NCBI GenBank assembly: GCA_031267635.1
Contig: JAIRYX010000051.1
Coordinates: 1 to 23,895, forward strand
Length of the DNA stretch: 23,895 bases
Origin: Planctomycetaceae bacterium
GTDB lineage: Bacteria > Planctomycetota > Planctomycetia > Pirellulales > Thermoguttaceae
Reading direction: 5' to 3'
Within the stretch, counting starts at the first letter, position 1. The number at the start of each line of letters is the position of its first letter. The position numbers and the translations under genes are program-made. Shown here in pieces: positions 8,144 to 16,182 of the stretch. Under the pieces are notes generated by a model. It searched no databases. It was not told the DNA's origin and was given only the letters and a program-made list of their open reading frames with translations.

Positions 8144-8175
8144 ACGCAAAATGGTTAATATGCAATATTTTGCGT
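8144..8175 (+). promoter_or_regulatory. Hairpin over the start of the prepilin-like gene
   Basis: ACGCAAAAT (8144-8152) pairs perfectly with ATTTTGCGT (8167-8175) around a 14-nt loop. The stem covers the ATG at 8151 and the proposed TTG start at 8170, so it could limit initiation. Confidence 0.45.
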
Positions 8176-9171
8176 GCGATTTCCCTCTTTTTTGCCCGTG
8201 CTATTGCGAGCATTTCTGCCCGCTTTGGAAAACAATCTTTTGTTCGTCGAGCGTTTACGCTGGTCGAGCTTCTCGTTGTGATTGCAATCATTGGAATTTT
8301 GATTGCGTTACTCTTGCCCGCCGTTCAAGCCGCGAGGGAAGCGGCACGAAGAATGCAATGCACCAACAATATTAAACAACTCTCGTTGGCATTGCATACC
8401 TATCACGACGTTTACAATGTGTTTCCATCGGAACCTGCCGGCAACGACATCACTTGTCTGTTGGCAATCCTCCCTTACATCGAACAGGGAAACCTTATGT
8501 CGCTTCTTCCCGAAGGTAAAGACATAACCAATATGACACACCAAAATACCAATGTCCTCTGCCAAAACGAGATTTCCGTGTTCCTCTGTCCTGACGTCTC
8601 GGATAGAAAGAACAAAACAGGAAACAATCAGGGCGGAAACTATATCGCAAATTACATGGCAAATGCCGGCGCAGCGGAAGCCGATGTAACGACGTCAAGC
8701 ATCTATTCATGGGATACGACAAGAGCTATCACCAGTGGTCCATGGGTAAGCAATGGAATCATTTACGGTAGCAGTAAAATTGGATTGAGCGGCGTTACGG
8801 ATGGAACGTCAAACACGATTGCTTGGTCGGAAATTGCGTGGAATGAATACGTAGGAATGACATGGGCTCGTTCGGGCGGAAGCTCAAGGTTGGGGCAAGC
8901 AAAAGCGTTCGCCGAAACGTTACCGATCAACCTGTTCAAAAAAGGAATTGACAAGACCTACAATATAAAAGTAACGAACGGGAGCGATACGACGGATACT
9001 GACGTCGCCGTTACAGCCCAATCGAACTACGGACCTTGGGGATCGTACCACTCCGGCGGCGTCAATACCGGACTTTGTGACGGTTCGGTGCGATTCATGA
9101 GTGAGACGATTGACATAGTAACAATGTTGAGGTTATCCTGCCGCAAAGACGGCTCTCCCGTTTCGTTCTAG
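8170..9171 (+). CDS. DUF1559 protein with type IV prepilin-like N-terminus
   Basis: A 333-residue member of the large planctomycete DUF1559 (SBP_bac_10) family. Residues 1-28 are a basic leader ending FVRRA; the prepilin peptidase site is probably between Ala28 and Phe29, giving FTLVE with the conserved Glu at +5, followed by the hydrophobic helix LLVVIAIIGILIALLLPAVQ. The family signature AAREAARRMQCTNNIKQLSLALHTYH follows. The C-terminus has the typical H-x-GG-x-N...CDGSVRFMSETID. Members are thought to be exported, pseudopilin-like surface proteins; the exact role is unknown. The start is uncertain: the frame offers TTG at 8170 without a clear ribosome site. ATGs at 8151 and 8160 are out of frame by one base and would be in frame if the TTTT at 8168-8171 were TTT. 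Confidence 0.9.
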   Translation: MRAISLFFARAIASISARFGKQSFVRRAFTLVELLVVIAIIGILIALLLPAVQAAREAARRMQCTNNIKQLSLALHTYHDVYNVFPSEPAGNDITCLLAILPYIEQGNLMSLLPEGKDITNMTHQNTNVLCQNEISVFLCPDVSDRKNKTGNNQGGNYIANYMANAGAAEADVTTSSIYSWDTTRAITSGPWVSNGIIYGSSKIGLSGVTDGTSNTIAWSEIAWNEYVGMTWARSGGSSRLGQAKAFAETLPINLFKKGIDKTYNIKVTNGSDTTDTDVAVTAQSNYGPWGSYHSGGVNTGLCDGSVRFMSETIDIVTMLRLSCRKDGSPVSF

Positions 9172-9180
9172 GAAAGTATT

Positions 9181-9367
9181 GGGGACAAAAGGAACGTTTG
9201 GGACTTTGAGGACAAGAGGTTGCGTGCTTGATACCGGGAGATTCTCTTCTGATTTCAGGAGTTGCTCTTTTCGATTTCAGAAATTGCTCCTGATATTTCA
9301 GCAATTGCTTTTTCAAGAATCTCTCTCCTCCTGTCCTCAAAGTCCTTCATGCCTCTAACGTCCCTTT
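9181..9367. repeat. GGGAC-type inverted-repeat element 2
   Basis: The left arm (9181-9219) contains GGGACTTTGAGGACAAGAG. The right arm (9329-9367), read on the other strand, contains GGACTTTGAGGACAGGAG and a distal GGGACGTTAGAGG. The loop holds three TTTCAG-type blocks about 21-22 bp apart followed by TTGCT. Confidence 0.65.
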
Positions 9368-9437
9368 ATTTAACGAAAACCGAATTTTAAAGGGTGAGAA
9401 GCATTAAAAGATGATAAAAAAACCTGCCAATATCGTC

Positions 9438-9689
9438 TCTTGGAGGACTCCAATGAGCAATTGGAGAACTCCAATGAGCGTTGAGGGTTCTCCATTGAGC
9501 GTTTGGAGAAATCCAATGAGCGTTGAGAATTCTCCATTGAGCGATTGGAGTTCTCCAAGAGATGATTGGCTCTCTCCATTGATCAATTGGAATTCTCCAA
9601 AAGACGATTGGGACTCTTCAATGAGCAATTGGATTTCTCCAAAATGCGGTTGGAGTTCTCCATTGACCAATTGGTGTTCTCCAATTTAC
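9438..9689 (+). repeat. Tandem array of twelve 21-bp units
   Basis: Twelve contiguous 21-bp units with a consensus close to GATTGGAGTTCTCCAATGAGC. Most units carry a small palindrome TTGGAG-N-CTCCAA. Codon-like positions 3, 6 and 7 vary strongly while TTGG and CTCCA are kept. The length of exactly seven codons keeps one plus-strand frame open (9411-9716, 101 codons): heptapeptides with Trp at position 2 and Pro at position 5 (for example NWRTPMS, DWSSPRD, NWISPKC). That frame has no clear ribosome site and no signal peptide. The opposite strand is open too, as expected for a stop-free 21-bp repeat, so coding is unproven. Confidence 0.85.
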
Positions 9690-9698
9690 GTTTTTTTT

Positions 9699-9733
9699 CC
9701 GTCCTTTGAGTCCTAAAAATCCCTCGTGTCCCT
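9699..9733 (-). repeat. Single GGGAC-type repeat arm
   Basis: Read on the minus strand it gives AAGGGACACGAGGGATTTTT, closely matching the left arm of element 1 (AAGGGACACAAGGGACTTTT). It directly follows the tandem array. Confidence 0.6.
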
Positions 9734-9795
9734 TGAAGCGAGCGCCGAACCCCCCAAAGAGAGCAGCCAAAGGAGCTTTGGGGACGTGATGAACG

Positions 9796-9842
9796 ATCAA
9801 CACTGTCTCAAAAATCGAAATTTCAAGTGGAAGAAGTCTATC
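9796..9842 (+). repeat. 47-bp direct repeat, copy 2
   Basis: Same length and orientation as 7588-7634, with two mismatches (T/C at position 14 and G/T at position 26). It lies about 30 bp before the terminator. Confidence 0.85.
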
Positions 9843-9875
9843 CCCTAATCCCGATTGTCTCTCTTTCATCACTTC

Positions 9876-9918
9876 ATTCCTGATTTTTTATTCTTGAGAA
9901 AAAATCAGGAATTTTTTT
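9876..9918 (+). terminator. Strong intrinsic terminator
   Basis: A perfect 14-bp stem ATTCCTGATTTTTT/AAAAAATCAGGAAT with a 9-nt loop, followed by a run of seven T (9912-9918). It would end rightward transcripts from the prepilin-like gene or the tandem array. Confidence 0.85.
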
Positions 9919-10047
9919 ATTTTCTTCAAGGGAATATACAGAAATTGCCGATAAAAATGACGGTAACGATTACGCAAGTTACAGTAATTTTCCGAGCCGC
10001 AAGTTAATTTTTATCTTTTTAGTGCATTTTATTCATTTTATCGAATT

Positions 10048-11967
10048 ATGGCAAAGCCGTCTTCATTGAGTCCCGACACGAATAGCCGTGAGCAAAACTT
10101 ATTGCTTACGGATATTTTCCCGAATGAAAAAACGTCGGTGGGTTCGACCGCTTTTTGGTACGAGGATAACGAAAAACACGAAGCAGTTGCGACGCCGAAA
10201 AGTCGCTTGTTTCGATCAGCGGATTCTCGATTGGCGGATTCTCTATCGACGGATTCGTGGAAGCCCGTTTCGCTCCCAAGTGAAACCAATAATGCCAATT
10301 TGTATCAATCGCCGTTGAGCGGAACGTTTGATTTTCGCAGCGAAACCATGTTTCCTTCCAAAGATGAAGCGGCGCAAAATCAATTAACGCAACTCCGCGA
10401 TCATCTGTTGCAATGCCAGGAAGAGGTCGATCATCGGGAAAACGTACTGTATGCGCGAATGGCACAGTTTGAAACGTTGGTGAAAAGCACAAATCTAACG
10501 TTTCAGGAAAAGGCGGAACAACTCAAAACACGGGAACAGGAAGTCGAAAATCAACAGCAATGGCTTTTGGAACAAAAGAATAAACAAGTACAAAACCTGC
10601 AAGCGTTGCAAGATAATATTGAACACGAGAATATCGCTTTGGAATCGCGCCGGACTGAAATCGAAGACCGGTTACGTCGGCGGGAGCAGGAGTTACAAAA
10701 GTATTTCGAGCAACGGGAAAAAGAATTTGAACAGCAATTATCGCAACGGCAAACGTTGCTGGAAGAACGATTTGCGCAACAGAGCGAACAGCTCAAAGAA
10801 TGTTATCTTCAAAAAGAAAAAGAGAGGGAGCAATACTACCAAACGCGGATTGAACAGGAAAATCAACGTCTTGCGGCGGTTGAAGCCGATTTACAGAGGA
10901 CTTATCAGAACAGCGCAAACGTTTTACGTCAGGAGTTTGAGCGGGAAAAGAAAGAGATTGAACAAAATCTCGAATACCGCAAGCAAGAACTGGAACGCCA
11001 ATTAACTCTGCGGCGGCAGGAACAAGACGCCGCATTGGAGGAACGCCGTAAACGGTTGGATTCGGAAATTGCGGTGAAAGTTTCGGAAGCCGAAGCGAGA
11101 ATTGCGCGGCAGGAACAGCAAAATATGTCGCGCGAGCGTCTTATCTGCGAGTCGGAGGAAGAATGGCGGGCACGGCGGGAGGCGTTTGAAAATCAATGGG
11201 CGGAGTTTGAGCAAATCCGAAAACGCCGCACGGAGGAAATCACGCAACGGGAAGCAATCATTCAGGAACGTCAAAAAGCGTTTGCCGAGCAGGAAAACAG
11301 GTTGCGTCAAAAAGAATCAGAGTTGATCACGTTGGAAAATGTTCTTCGGCAACGTGAAAAGCAGGCGACAATGATGGAACAGCGTTTTGCGGAATTAAAA
11401 ACGGTCGAGCAGGAAATCGTTGAAGCGCAAAACGAAGTGGTACGAATGCGAGAATCGTTGACGCGAGAACGGCAAGTATTCCAAAAAACGGCGGAGAACG
11501 AACAACGGCGTCTGAAAGAAACAAATGCGTTAGCGACCAAACAGCTTGACGACGAGCGTCAAGAACTTGCACGGCAGAATAAACGCCTTTCACAAATGCG
11601 TTTAGCGTTAGAACATTCGCGCGAGGATTTGGGACGAATGCACCGCGAAACGCTGGAAATTCGGTTAGCGACAGAAGAGCTATGGCTTCGGATTTCAGGC
11701 GAGATGGATTCGGAAACGTTGAAAGAATCAATAGCGAGGATTCGAGGACAGCTTACGACGCAATTTCGCGAGTCCATTGATCGGTTAGACGAACAAAAAT
11801 CGGAGCTGCGTACATTACGGGAACAAGTGATTGAACAACAACAACGATTAGTCAAACGCCGCGAGGAATTAGAACAATGGTCAAAGCGTTGCGAAGAATC
11901 CTTTTCCGAACGCGACCGCCAACTTAAAATCCGCGAAATGGAAATCGACCGCAAAAGACAATGTTGA
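10048..11967 (+). CDS. Long coiled-coil protein of planctomycete type
   Basis: A 639-residue, probably cytoplasmic protein with no signal peptide or membrane helix. Residues 1 to about 100 are low-complexity and Ser/Thr/Asn-rich (with a local RSADSRLADSLSTDS). From about 108 to the end the protein is almost continuous charged coiled coil, very rich in Glu, Gln and Arg, with many EQ and RREELE-like heptads. The C-terminal part (about 525-639: HRETLEIRLATEELWLRISGEM... then RIRGQL and KRREELEQW) resembles, from memory, a segment shared by planctomycete coiled-coil proteins of unknown role. The cysteine-poor, Gln/Glu-rich coil suggests a filament- or scaffold-like role, which is inference only. 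No Shine-Dalgarno is visible before the ATG. It stands alone between the repeat region and the restriction island. Confidence 0.8.
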   Translation: MAKPSSLSPDTNSREQNLLLTDIFPNEKTSVGSTAFWYEDNEKHEAVATPKSRLFRSADSRLADSLSTDSWKPVSLPSETNNANLYQSPLSGTFDFRSETMFPSKDEAAQNQLTQLRDHLLQCQEEVDHRENVLYARMAQFETLVKSTNLTFQEKAEQLKTREQEVENQQQWLLEQKNKQVQNLQALQDNIEHENIALESRRTEIEDRLRRREQELQKYFEQREKEFEQQLSQRQTLLEERFAQQSEQLKECYLQKEKEREQYYQTRIEQENQRLAAVEADLQRTYQNSANVLRQEFEREKKEIEQNLEYRKQELERQLTLRRQEQDAALEERRKRLDSEIAVKVSEAEARIARQEQQNMSRERLICESEEEWRARREAFENQWAEFEQIRKRRTEEITQREAIIQERQKAFAEQENRLRQKESELITLENVLRQREKQATMMEQRFAELKTVEQEIVEAQNEVVRMRESLTRERQVFQKTAENEQRRLKETNALATKQLDDERQELARQNKRLSQMRLALEHSREDLGRMHRETLEIRLATEELWLRISGEMDSETLKESIARIRGQLTTQFRESIDRLDEQKSELRTLREQVIEQQQRLVKRREELEQWSKRCEESFSERDRQLKIREMEIDRKRQC

Positions 11968-12035
11968 AACAAGATAACATTACCTGCTCGAATGATTATC
12001 CGAAAAAGCCGTATTTTAGTTTTGTTGTTTTAATT

Positions 12036-12187
12036 TTCCTGATTATTGCGTTTTTGGGGGACAATATTTAAAAACGCAATAGAAAACGATGGCGTCAGTT
12101 GCCCAAGCCAAATAAATCCGCACCGGACAACATAGTTACCCGAAATGCTTTATCATTGCACTTCTTTTATCAAGTTTCCTTTGCCAG
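12036..12187 (-). repeat. Dispersed intergenic repeat, copy B
   Basis: On the minus strand it reads GGAAACTTGATAAA, GCAATGATAAAGC, TTCGGGTAAC, GTGCGGATTTATTTGGCTTG, GGCAACTGA and then ATATTGTCCCCCAAAAACG...AATCAGG. It matches copy A over nearly its whole length. It sits between the coiled-coil gene and the 3' end of the restriction gene. Confidence 0.85.
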
Positions 12188-12233
12188 AGGAATGAAAATC
12201 TAAAGTATAAAAATCGAAGCGCAGGCGTTATGC

Positions 12234-15200
12234 TTATTTTTCGTTCTCAATCATCTTTATTTCTTCTTCTGTCAGTCCATAAAGGTCGTAAATTATTTCA
12301 TTGATACGTTGTTCATTGTATCCAATTCTGTTTTCAATGATTTCAAGTTGGCTAGACAACGTAGCATTTCGTTTATCTTGGTTGAGTTGTAAAAGATGTT
12401 CAACGTGTTTGATGATTTGTTCTTTAATCGTTTTGTCGGGCGTATCGAAAATTGGAATACCTAAAATTGGTTCTTTGTCCACTTGAAAATTATTTCCTTG
12501 CACTTTACCTTTGTTACGCAACCAAAATTCTATCATCTTTGAATTTAGCAATCCAGCTAAATATTTCAAATCAATTCGTTTGCTTCTGACGACGTTGAAA
12601 GACATCATGACATAGGATTCGTTTTCGGTATAGGCAAAAGTTGGTTTTGAACACTTTCTTACCGATAAAATCTTCGCTCCTTGCTCAAAAAAGTATTCCT
12701 CTCTCGCCCAATGTAAATGGTAAAACGATAATTTTCCTTGTTGATTTTCTCGTCTTTCGTCCATGATTTCTTTGTATTTGGAAAGATGCTTCACGAGCGC
12801 AGGGCAATCGTGTTTGTCGTTTTTCTTTGTAATATAAATGATTTCTTTGTCGTAATCTTTCACGGAATATTTTTCAATTAAGTAGGGTTCGTAAACAGGT
12901 TTGATATATTTTTTCTCTGTTGCCGATAATTCTTTGAACTTGTCTTTGGCTACGATAAAGACGCCGTTTCCAATTTTTATATTTTCACTTTCAATTCTTT
13001 TGTTCGAAAGTTTCGTAATGTTTCTCGCGTTTATAACGTCAGGATTGGGAACAATTCCTTGTGCAATTTCTTTTTTTTTGTCTAAAATAAAATTTTGTTT
13101 CGATTGAATTTTATTGAGCAATTTGTCCGTTTCGTTGTCGCCAAATACTAAAAACTTGCCTGTGAGTTCGATTGGTTTTACTATGGGCTTAATGTATTTC
13201 AATCCTTGTTGGTTCTCGTTGGCTAATAGTTGTCGGGTAAGTTGAATGTTTGGTTTTTGTGCTTCTAGTTTTCGGTAGTCAAATGAATAGGATTTTTGTT
13301 TTCGGTTTTCCAATATCAGAATCATTGTCTGAATGTTTGCACTGTCAAAAACCATATACGCACCAAAATCTACGATGTTTTTAATGACGCTGTCGGTCAA
13401 AATTTTATTTCTCAAAAGACTTGCTCCCGCATTTGTCATCCAGTTGTTGGGAACGATGAAACCTAATAATCCGTTTGGTTTCAGGATGTCTATACCGTAA
13501 CAAACAAAGAAATACCATAAATCCATTTTGCCTTGATAATACTTTGCAAGATGCGACCTTCTTATTTGTTCAAATATTTCTCGGCTTGTGTATTCTTTTA
13601 CATAAGGCGGATTGCCAATCACGCAATCAAAACCGTCTTTTTTAAAAATTTCCGGGAACGCTTTTTGCCACGAAAATGGTTCTACTTTCCATTTTTCGCC
13701 AAAATTCATTTTGTTATCGTAAGAATCCAAATCAATCAAGCTGTTTCCGCTTTTAATGTTTTCATCAAGCGTTGGCAATACCTTTTCGTTAGACAAACGC
13801 ATTTGCAAAGCAACACTGGCTTCGGTTTCGTCCTCCATACATTTCAAAAACAAACTCAATTTCGTTACTTCCACCGCGTTGACGTCAACGTCAACTCCGA
13901 AAATATTGTTGAGCAAAATACGCTTCTTTTCGGCAACGGTCAGGTTGCCTTCGGGAGTCAGTTGATTGCTTTTTTTATATTTGGACGACTCGCTATTTTT
14001 GTTGTAATAATTCTTATGCCAGTCTAACAAATATTGGTAAGCGCCAACAAGAAAGCTACCGCCGCCGCAAGCAGGATCAATGATTTTTATTTTGTTTATC
14101 TCTTTTGGCGTTTTACTCTCAATGAGCTCGCCGACTGTATTCTTTATAATATAATCAACCACATATTGAGGAGTGTAATAGACGCCGCCGACTTTACGTA
14201 CATCCGTTTTTTTCTTAATCTTTGCCCTGTGTGTTTTGTCAATCGTAATCTTTTTGCTTAAAAACTGTTCGTAGACGCTGCCCAAAATCTCAATCGATAA
14301 AACGGAAAACTCATAAGGGCATTGGGGATAATAGAATTCGTTGACAATGGTTTTGATTGCCTTGTTATCCACCTGAATATATTTACTGATTTTATCTTTA
14401 TTAAAATTAAACAATCCTGAATTATATTTTTTATCCGCTTGTTCAAACAGCCGAAAAAGATTTTTGTAATAGTCGCCTTGTTTGATAGTTTTTTTCAGCG
14501 TTTCATAAGGTTCTATATTTCGATCTTCAGCCATTCGTAAAAAGATGATGCGGTTAATGATTTGTTGCGCCGCAAAATCGATTTCCTCTTCGTCAAGGTG
14601 TTTATTATTCCGACTGATTGAAGTTGCCAAATAAGTCCGCCAACCGTCAAGCGATTGTAGAAATTCCTTATCAACTGTTGTTGTTCTTTTTTTGCAGACG
14701 CCGCTTTGCACAAACTTGTCAAAACTTCCTTTCAGCACACCTTCTTTACTAAACGTATCCCACAAAAAGTCAAACTCAAGGAGATATTCTTTAAAAGTAA
14801 GATATTTGATTCTGGCAACCGAAGCTTTGTCATTTGGTTTTGGTTTTTGGGTGCAATCGTAAACCGAAAATTCTTTAAAGTCTGTAATAATTGAAATTGG
14901 AAGTTTGGCGTTCCATCCATATCTACGAACCTGATAAGCAGACTGATTTTCATCTTTCATTGCAAAATTTAGTTTTTGAGTCTCCACAAAAAAAAGCCGG
15001 TTACTGCCCGCCAATCGAAAAGAGTAGTCAGGAGATTGAGGCAGCTTTCCAACTTTTGCTTTGTCTTTGTGAATTACCTCTCGGTAACTTTCTGCGTATC
15101 CGTTTTCATTGTCCATGTCCCAGCCCAATGCTTTGAAAAACGGGGTAATAAAATCACATCTCGTAAGCATTTCGTTATAGTCCGATTTTTTATAGCTGTC

Positions 15201-15266
15201 ATATTTGGCGGCAAACCTTTGAGCTAATACGGATATTTTTTTATATGCTATTTCCTTATCAGTCAT
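12234..15266 (-). CDS. Type IIG-like restriction-modification protein (Eco57I/TaqI-type methylase)
   Basis: A 1010-residue single-chain protein of the family joining an N-terminal PD-(D/E)XK nuclease, an adenine-N6 methyltransferase and a C-terminal TaqI-like specificity domain. The nuclease region is seen as PDYSFRL (79-85) and FFVETQKLN (92-100). The methylase has motif I DPACGGGSF (397-405) and catalytic motif IV NPPY (552-555). Residues about 690-960 fit a target recognition domain. No separate restriction or specificity gene is adjacent, as expected for a self-contained defence enzyme. In homologues the nuclease usually reads E-x-K; here it is Glu95-Thr-Gln97-Lys98, so the lysine position holds Gln, as in BglII (ExQ), or the nuclease is weakened. 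The gene is AT-rich compared with asd, fab and rnr and is bracketed by dispersed repeats, which suggests transfer. Confidence 0.88.
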   Translation of the reverse strand: MTDKEIAYKKISVLAQRFAAKYDSYKKSDYNEMLTRCDFITPFFKALGWDMDNENGYAESYREVIHKDKAKVGKLPQSPDYSFRLAGSNRLFFVETQKLNFAMKDENQSAYQVRRYGWNAKLPISIITDFKEFSVYDCTQKPKPNDKASVARIKYLTFKEYLLEFDFLWDTFSKEGVLKGSFDKFVQSGVCKKRTTTVDKEFLQSLDGWRTYLATSISRNNKHLDEEEIDFAAQQIINRIIFLRMAEDRNIEPYETLKKTIKQGDYYKNLFRLFEQADKKYNSGLFNFNKDKISKYIQVDNKAIKTIVNEFYYPQCPYEFSVLSIEILGSVYEQFLSKKITIDKTHRAKIKKKTDVRKVGGVYYTPQYVVDYIIKNTVGELIESKTPKEINKIKIIDPACGGGSFLVGAYQYLLDWHKNYYNKNSESSKYKKSNQLTPEGNLTVAEKKRILLNNIFGVDVDVNAVEVTKLSLFLKCMEDETEASVALQMRLSNEKVLPTLDENIKSGNSLIDLDSYDNKMNFGEKWKVEPFSWQKAFPEIFKKDGFDCVIGNPPYVKEYTSREIFEQIRRSHLAKYYQGKMDLWYFFVCYGIDILKPNGLLGFIVPNNWMTNAGASLLRNKILTDSVIKNIVDFGAYMVFDSANIQTMILILENRKQKSYSFDYRKLEAQKPNIQLTRQLLANENQQGLKYIKPIVKPIELTGKFLVFGDNETDKLLNKIQSKQNFILDKKKEIAQGIVPNPDVINARNITKLSNKRIESENIKIGNGVFIVAKDKFKELSATEKKYIKPVYEPYLIEKYSVKDYDKEIIYITKKNDKHDCPALVKHLSKYKEIMDERRENQQGKLSFYHLHWAREEYFFEQGAKILSVRKCSKPTFAYTENESYVMMSFNVVRSKRIDLKYLAGLLNSKMIEFWLRNKGKVQGNNFQVDKEPILGIPIFDTPDKTIKEQIIKHVEHLLQLNQDKRNATLSSQLEIIENRIGYNEQRINEIIYDLYGLTEEEIKMIENEK

Positions 15267-15579
15267 TTTTTAAGGCGGCGTTTTTGGAATTGACGCAATG
15301 TCTTTGTTGTGAAGTAAATACTTTGGCTGATCCGCGAGCAACGATTTTTGCGTTTTGTTTATTGATTGATTGTTACAATGCGGTTTCTGTTGTGAAGGCG
15401 ATGCTAACGACGGTTCATCGATAAGACGCCGCTCGATGAAATTTTCTGATATTATGCGTAATACGGAAACGAGTCAGGTTTGGTTGGGAATGGAGATTGC
15501 GCTACCTGTTCAATTCTGGTCAGAAAAATTTCGACAACATGACCAACAACCCGCCGAGTACCTAAATACATTAAGTCAA

Positions 15580-15740
15580 AAAATATTGGTAACTACTCAG
15601 TCATCCAAACCACATAACCCCGCACCAAGTAACTGGATAATTACAGTCAATTTTACCGAAAAATATTACTATTGCAGCCCTTATTTATAAAATTTCCGTC
15701 GTAGCCCCAAATTGTACCAACATGCGCGCCCTTATTCCTT
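15580..15740 (-). repeat. Dispersed intergenic repeat, copy E (diverged)
   Basis: Read on the minus strand it shows GGGCTACGACGG, TTTATAAATAAGGGCTGCAA, CAGTTACTTGGTGCGGGG and GGATGACTGAGTAGTTACC, matching the opposite-facing copy C. It forms the left arm of a large palindrome centred near 15768. Confidence 0.7.
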
Positions 15741-15795
15741 TGTTTTTCGTTCACGCTTTTTGGGTAACAACCATCGTCTAAAAAATAAGAGAATA

Positions 15796-16005
15796 GGGAA
15801 TTAAGGGCGCATAGTTGGTGCGATTCGGGCTACTAAGGGAGCTTTATAAATTAAGGGCGGCAATAATAAAGCCGTTCGGGTAAGTGCAATGGTAAAGTCT
15901 TTTTTGCAACTCTACAGTTGCTTTGTGCGGATTTATGGCGTTTGGGCGACTGACTAGTTACGTTTTTTCAAATATTGCCTACTCGGAAAACGACATAATC
16001 AGGGA
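15796..16005 (+). repeat. Dispersed intergenic repeat, copy C
   Basis: It carries GGGCTACTAAGGGA, TTTATAAATTAAGGGCGGCA, ATAATAAAGCCGTTCGGGTA, GTGCGGATTTAT, TTTGGGCGACTGACTAGTTACG, AATATTG and AAAACGACATAATCAGGG. It has its own perfect stem GCAACT-CTAC-AGTTGC (15906-15921), where copy A has GTAAC/GTTAC. Right arm of the palindrome. Confidence 0.85.
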
Positions 16006-16182
16006 TTTTTCGCATTTTTCAGGAAAGTTTTTACTCCTAAAAACTCAACCTATTGACGAAACAGTTTTTTTCGGTACGATGATAAAAATGAAAATGAATT
16101 TTATTCATTGACGTGATGGGTAATGAGGAATATTTCTTATTGCTTGAAGCAAATAAGTGCTGTTCAGAAAAGAGTTTAAGAT

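Larger units (their letters stand above)
7517..8169. other. Repeat-rich intergenic region before the prepilin-like gene
   Basis: About 650 bp without a convincing gene. It holds an inverted-repeat element (7550-7675) with a 47-bp direct repeat in its loop, then an AT-rich stretch, and finally a G11 tract and a 9-bp hairpin at the start of the next gene. Short open frames on both strands (for example 7928-8158 plus and 7713-7991 minus) have no recognisable features. Confidence 0.6.
9172..10047. other. Repeat-rich intergenic region after the prepilin-like gene
   Basis: About 875 bp containing, in order: inverted-repeat element 2 (9181-9367) with short degenerate 21-22 bp repeats in its loop; a 12-unit 21-bp tandem array (9438-9689); a related single arm (9699-9733); the second 47-bp direct repeat (9796-9842); and a strong intrinsic terminator (9876-9918). 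The terminator direction suggests rightward transcription through the array. Confidence 0.7.
15267..16182. other. Intergenic region with large imperfect palindrome
   Basis: About 915 bp between the divergent restriction gene and rpmF. The centre (15580-16005) is made of two inverted copies of the dispersed repeat. The flank next to the restriction gene (15267-15579) shows nothing I can identify; the open frame at 15370-15690 runs into the repeat and is probably spurious. The last 180 bp must carry the rpmF promoter, but I see no clear boxes. Confidence 0.65.

Noticed and set aside
7928..8158. 76-codon frame before the prepilin-like gene
   Set aside because: It ends through the G11 tract in low-complexity sequence; no family features, and composition looks like spacer.
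9438..9689. 21-bp array as a CRISPR array
   Set aside because: Units are contiguous with no unique spacers.
7588..9842. 47-bp direct repeats as a CRISPR remnant
   Set aside because: Only two copies, 2.2 kb apart with a gene between, and no cas genes nearby.
15370..15690. 106-codon frame before the palindrome
   Set aside because: It runs into repeat copy E, has no recognisable motif and no ribosome site.
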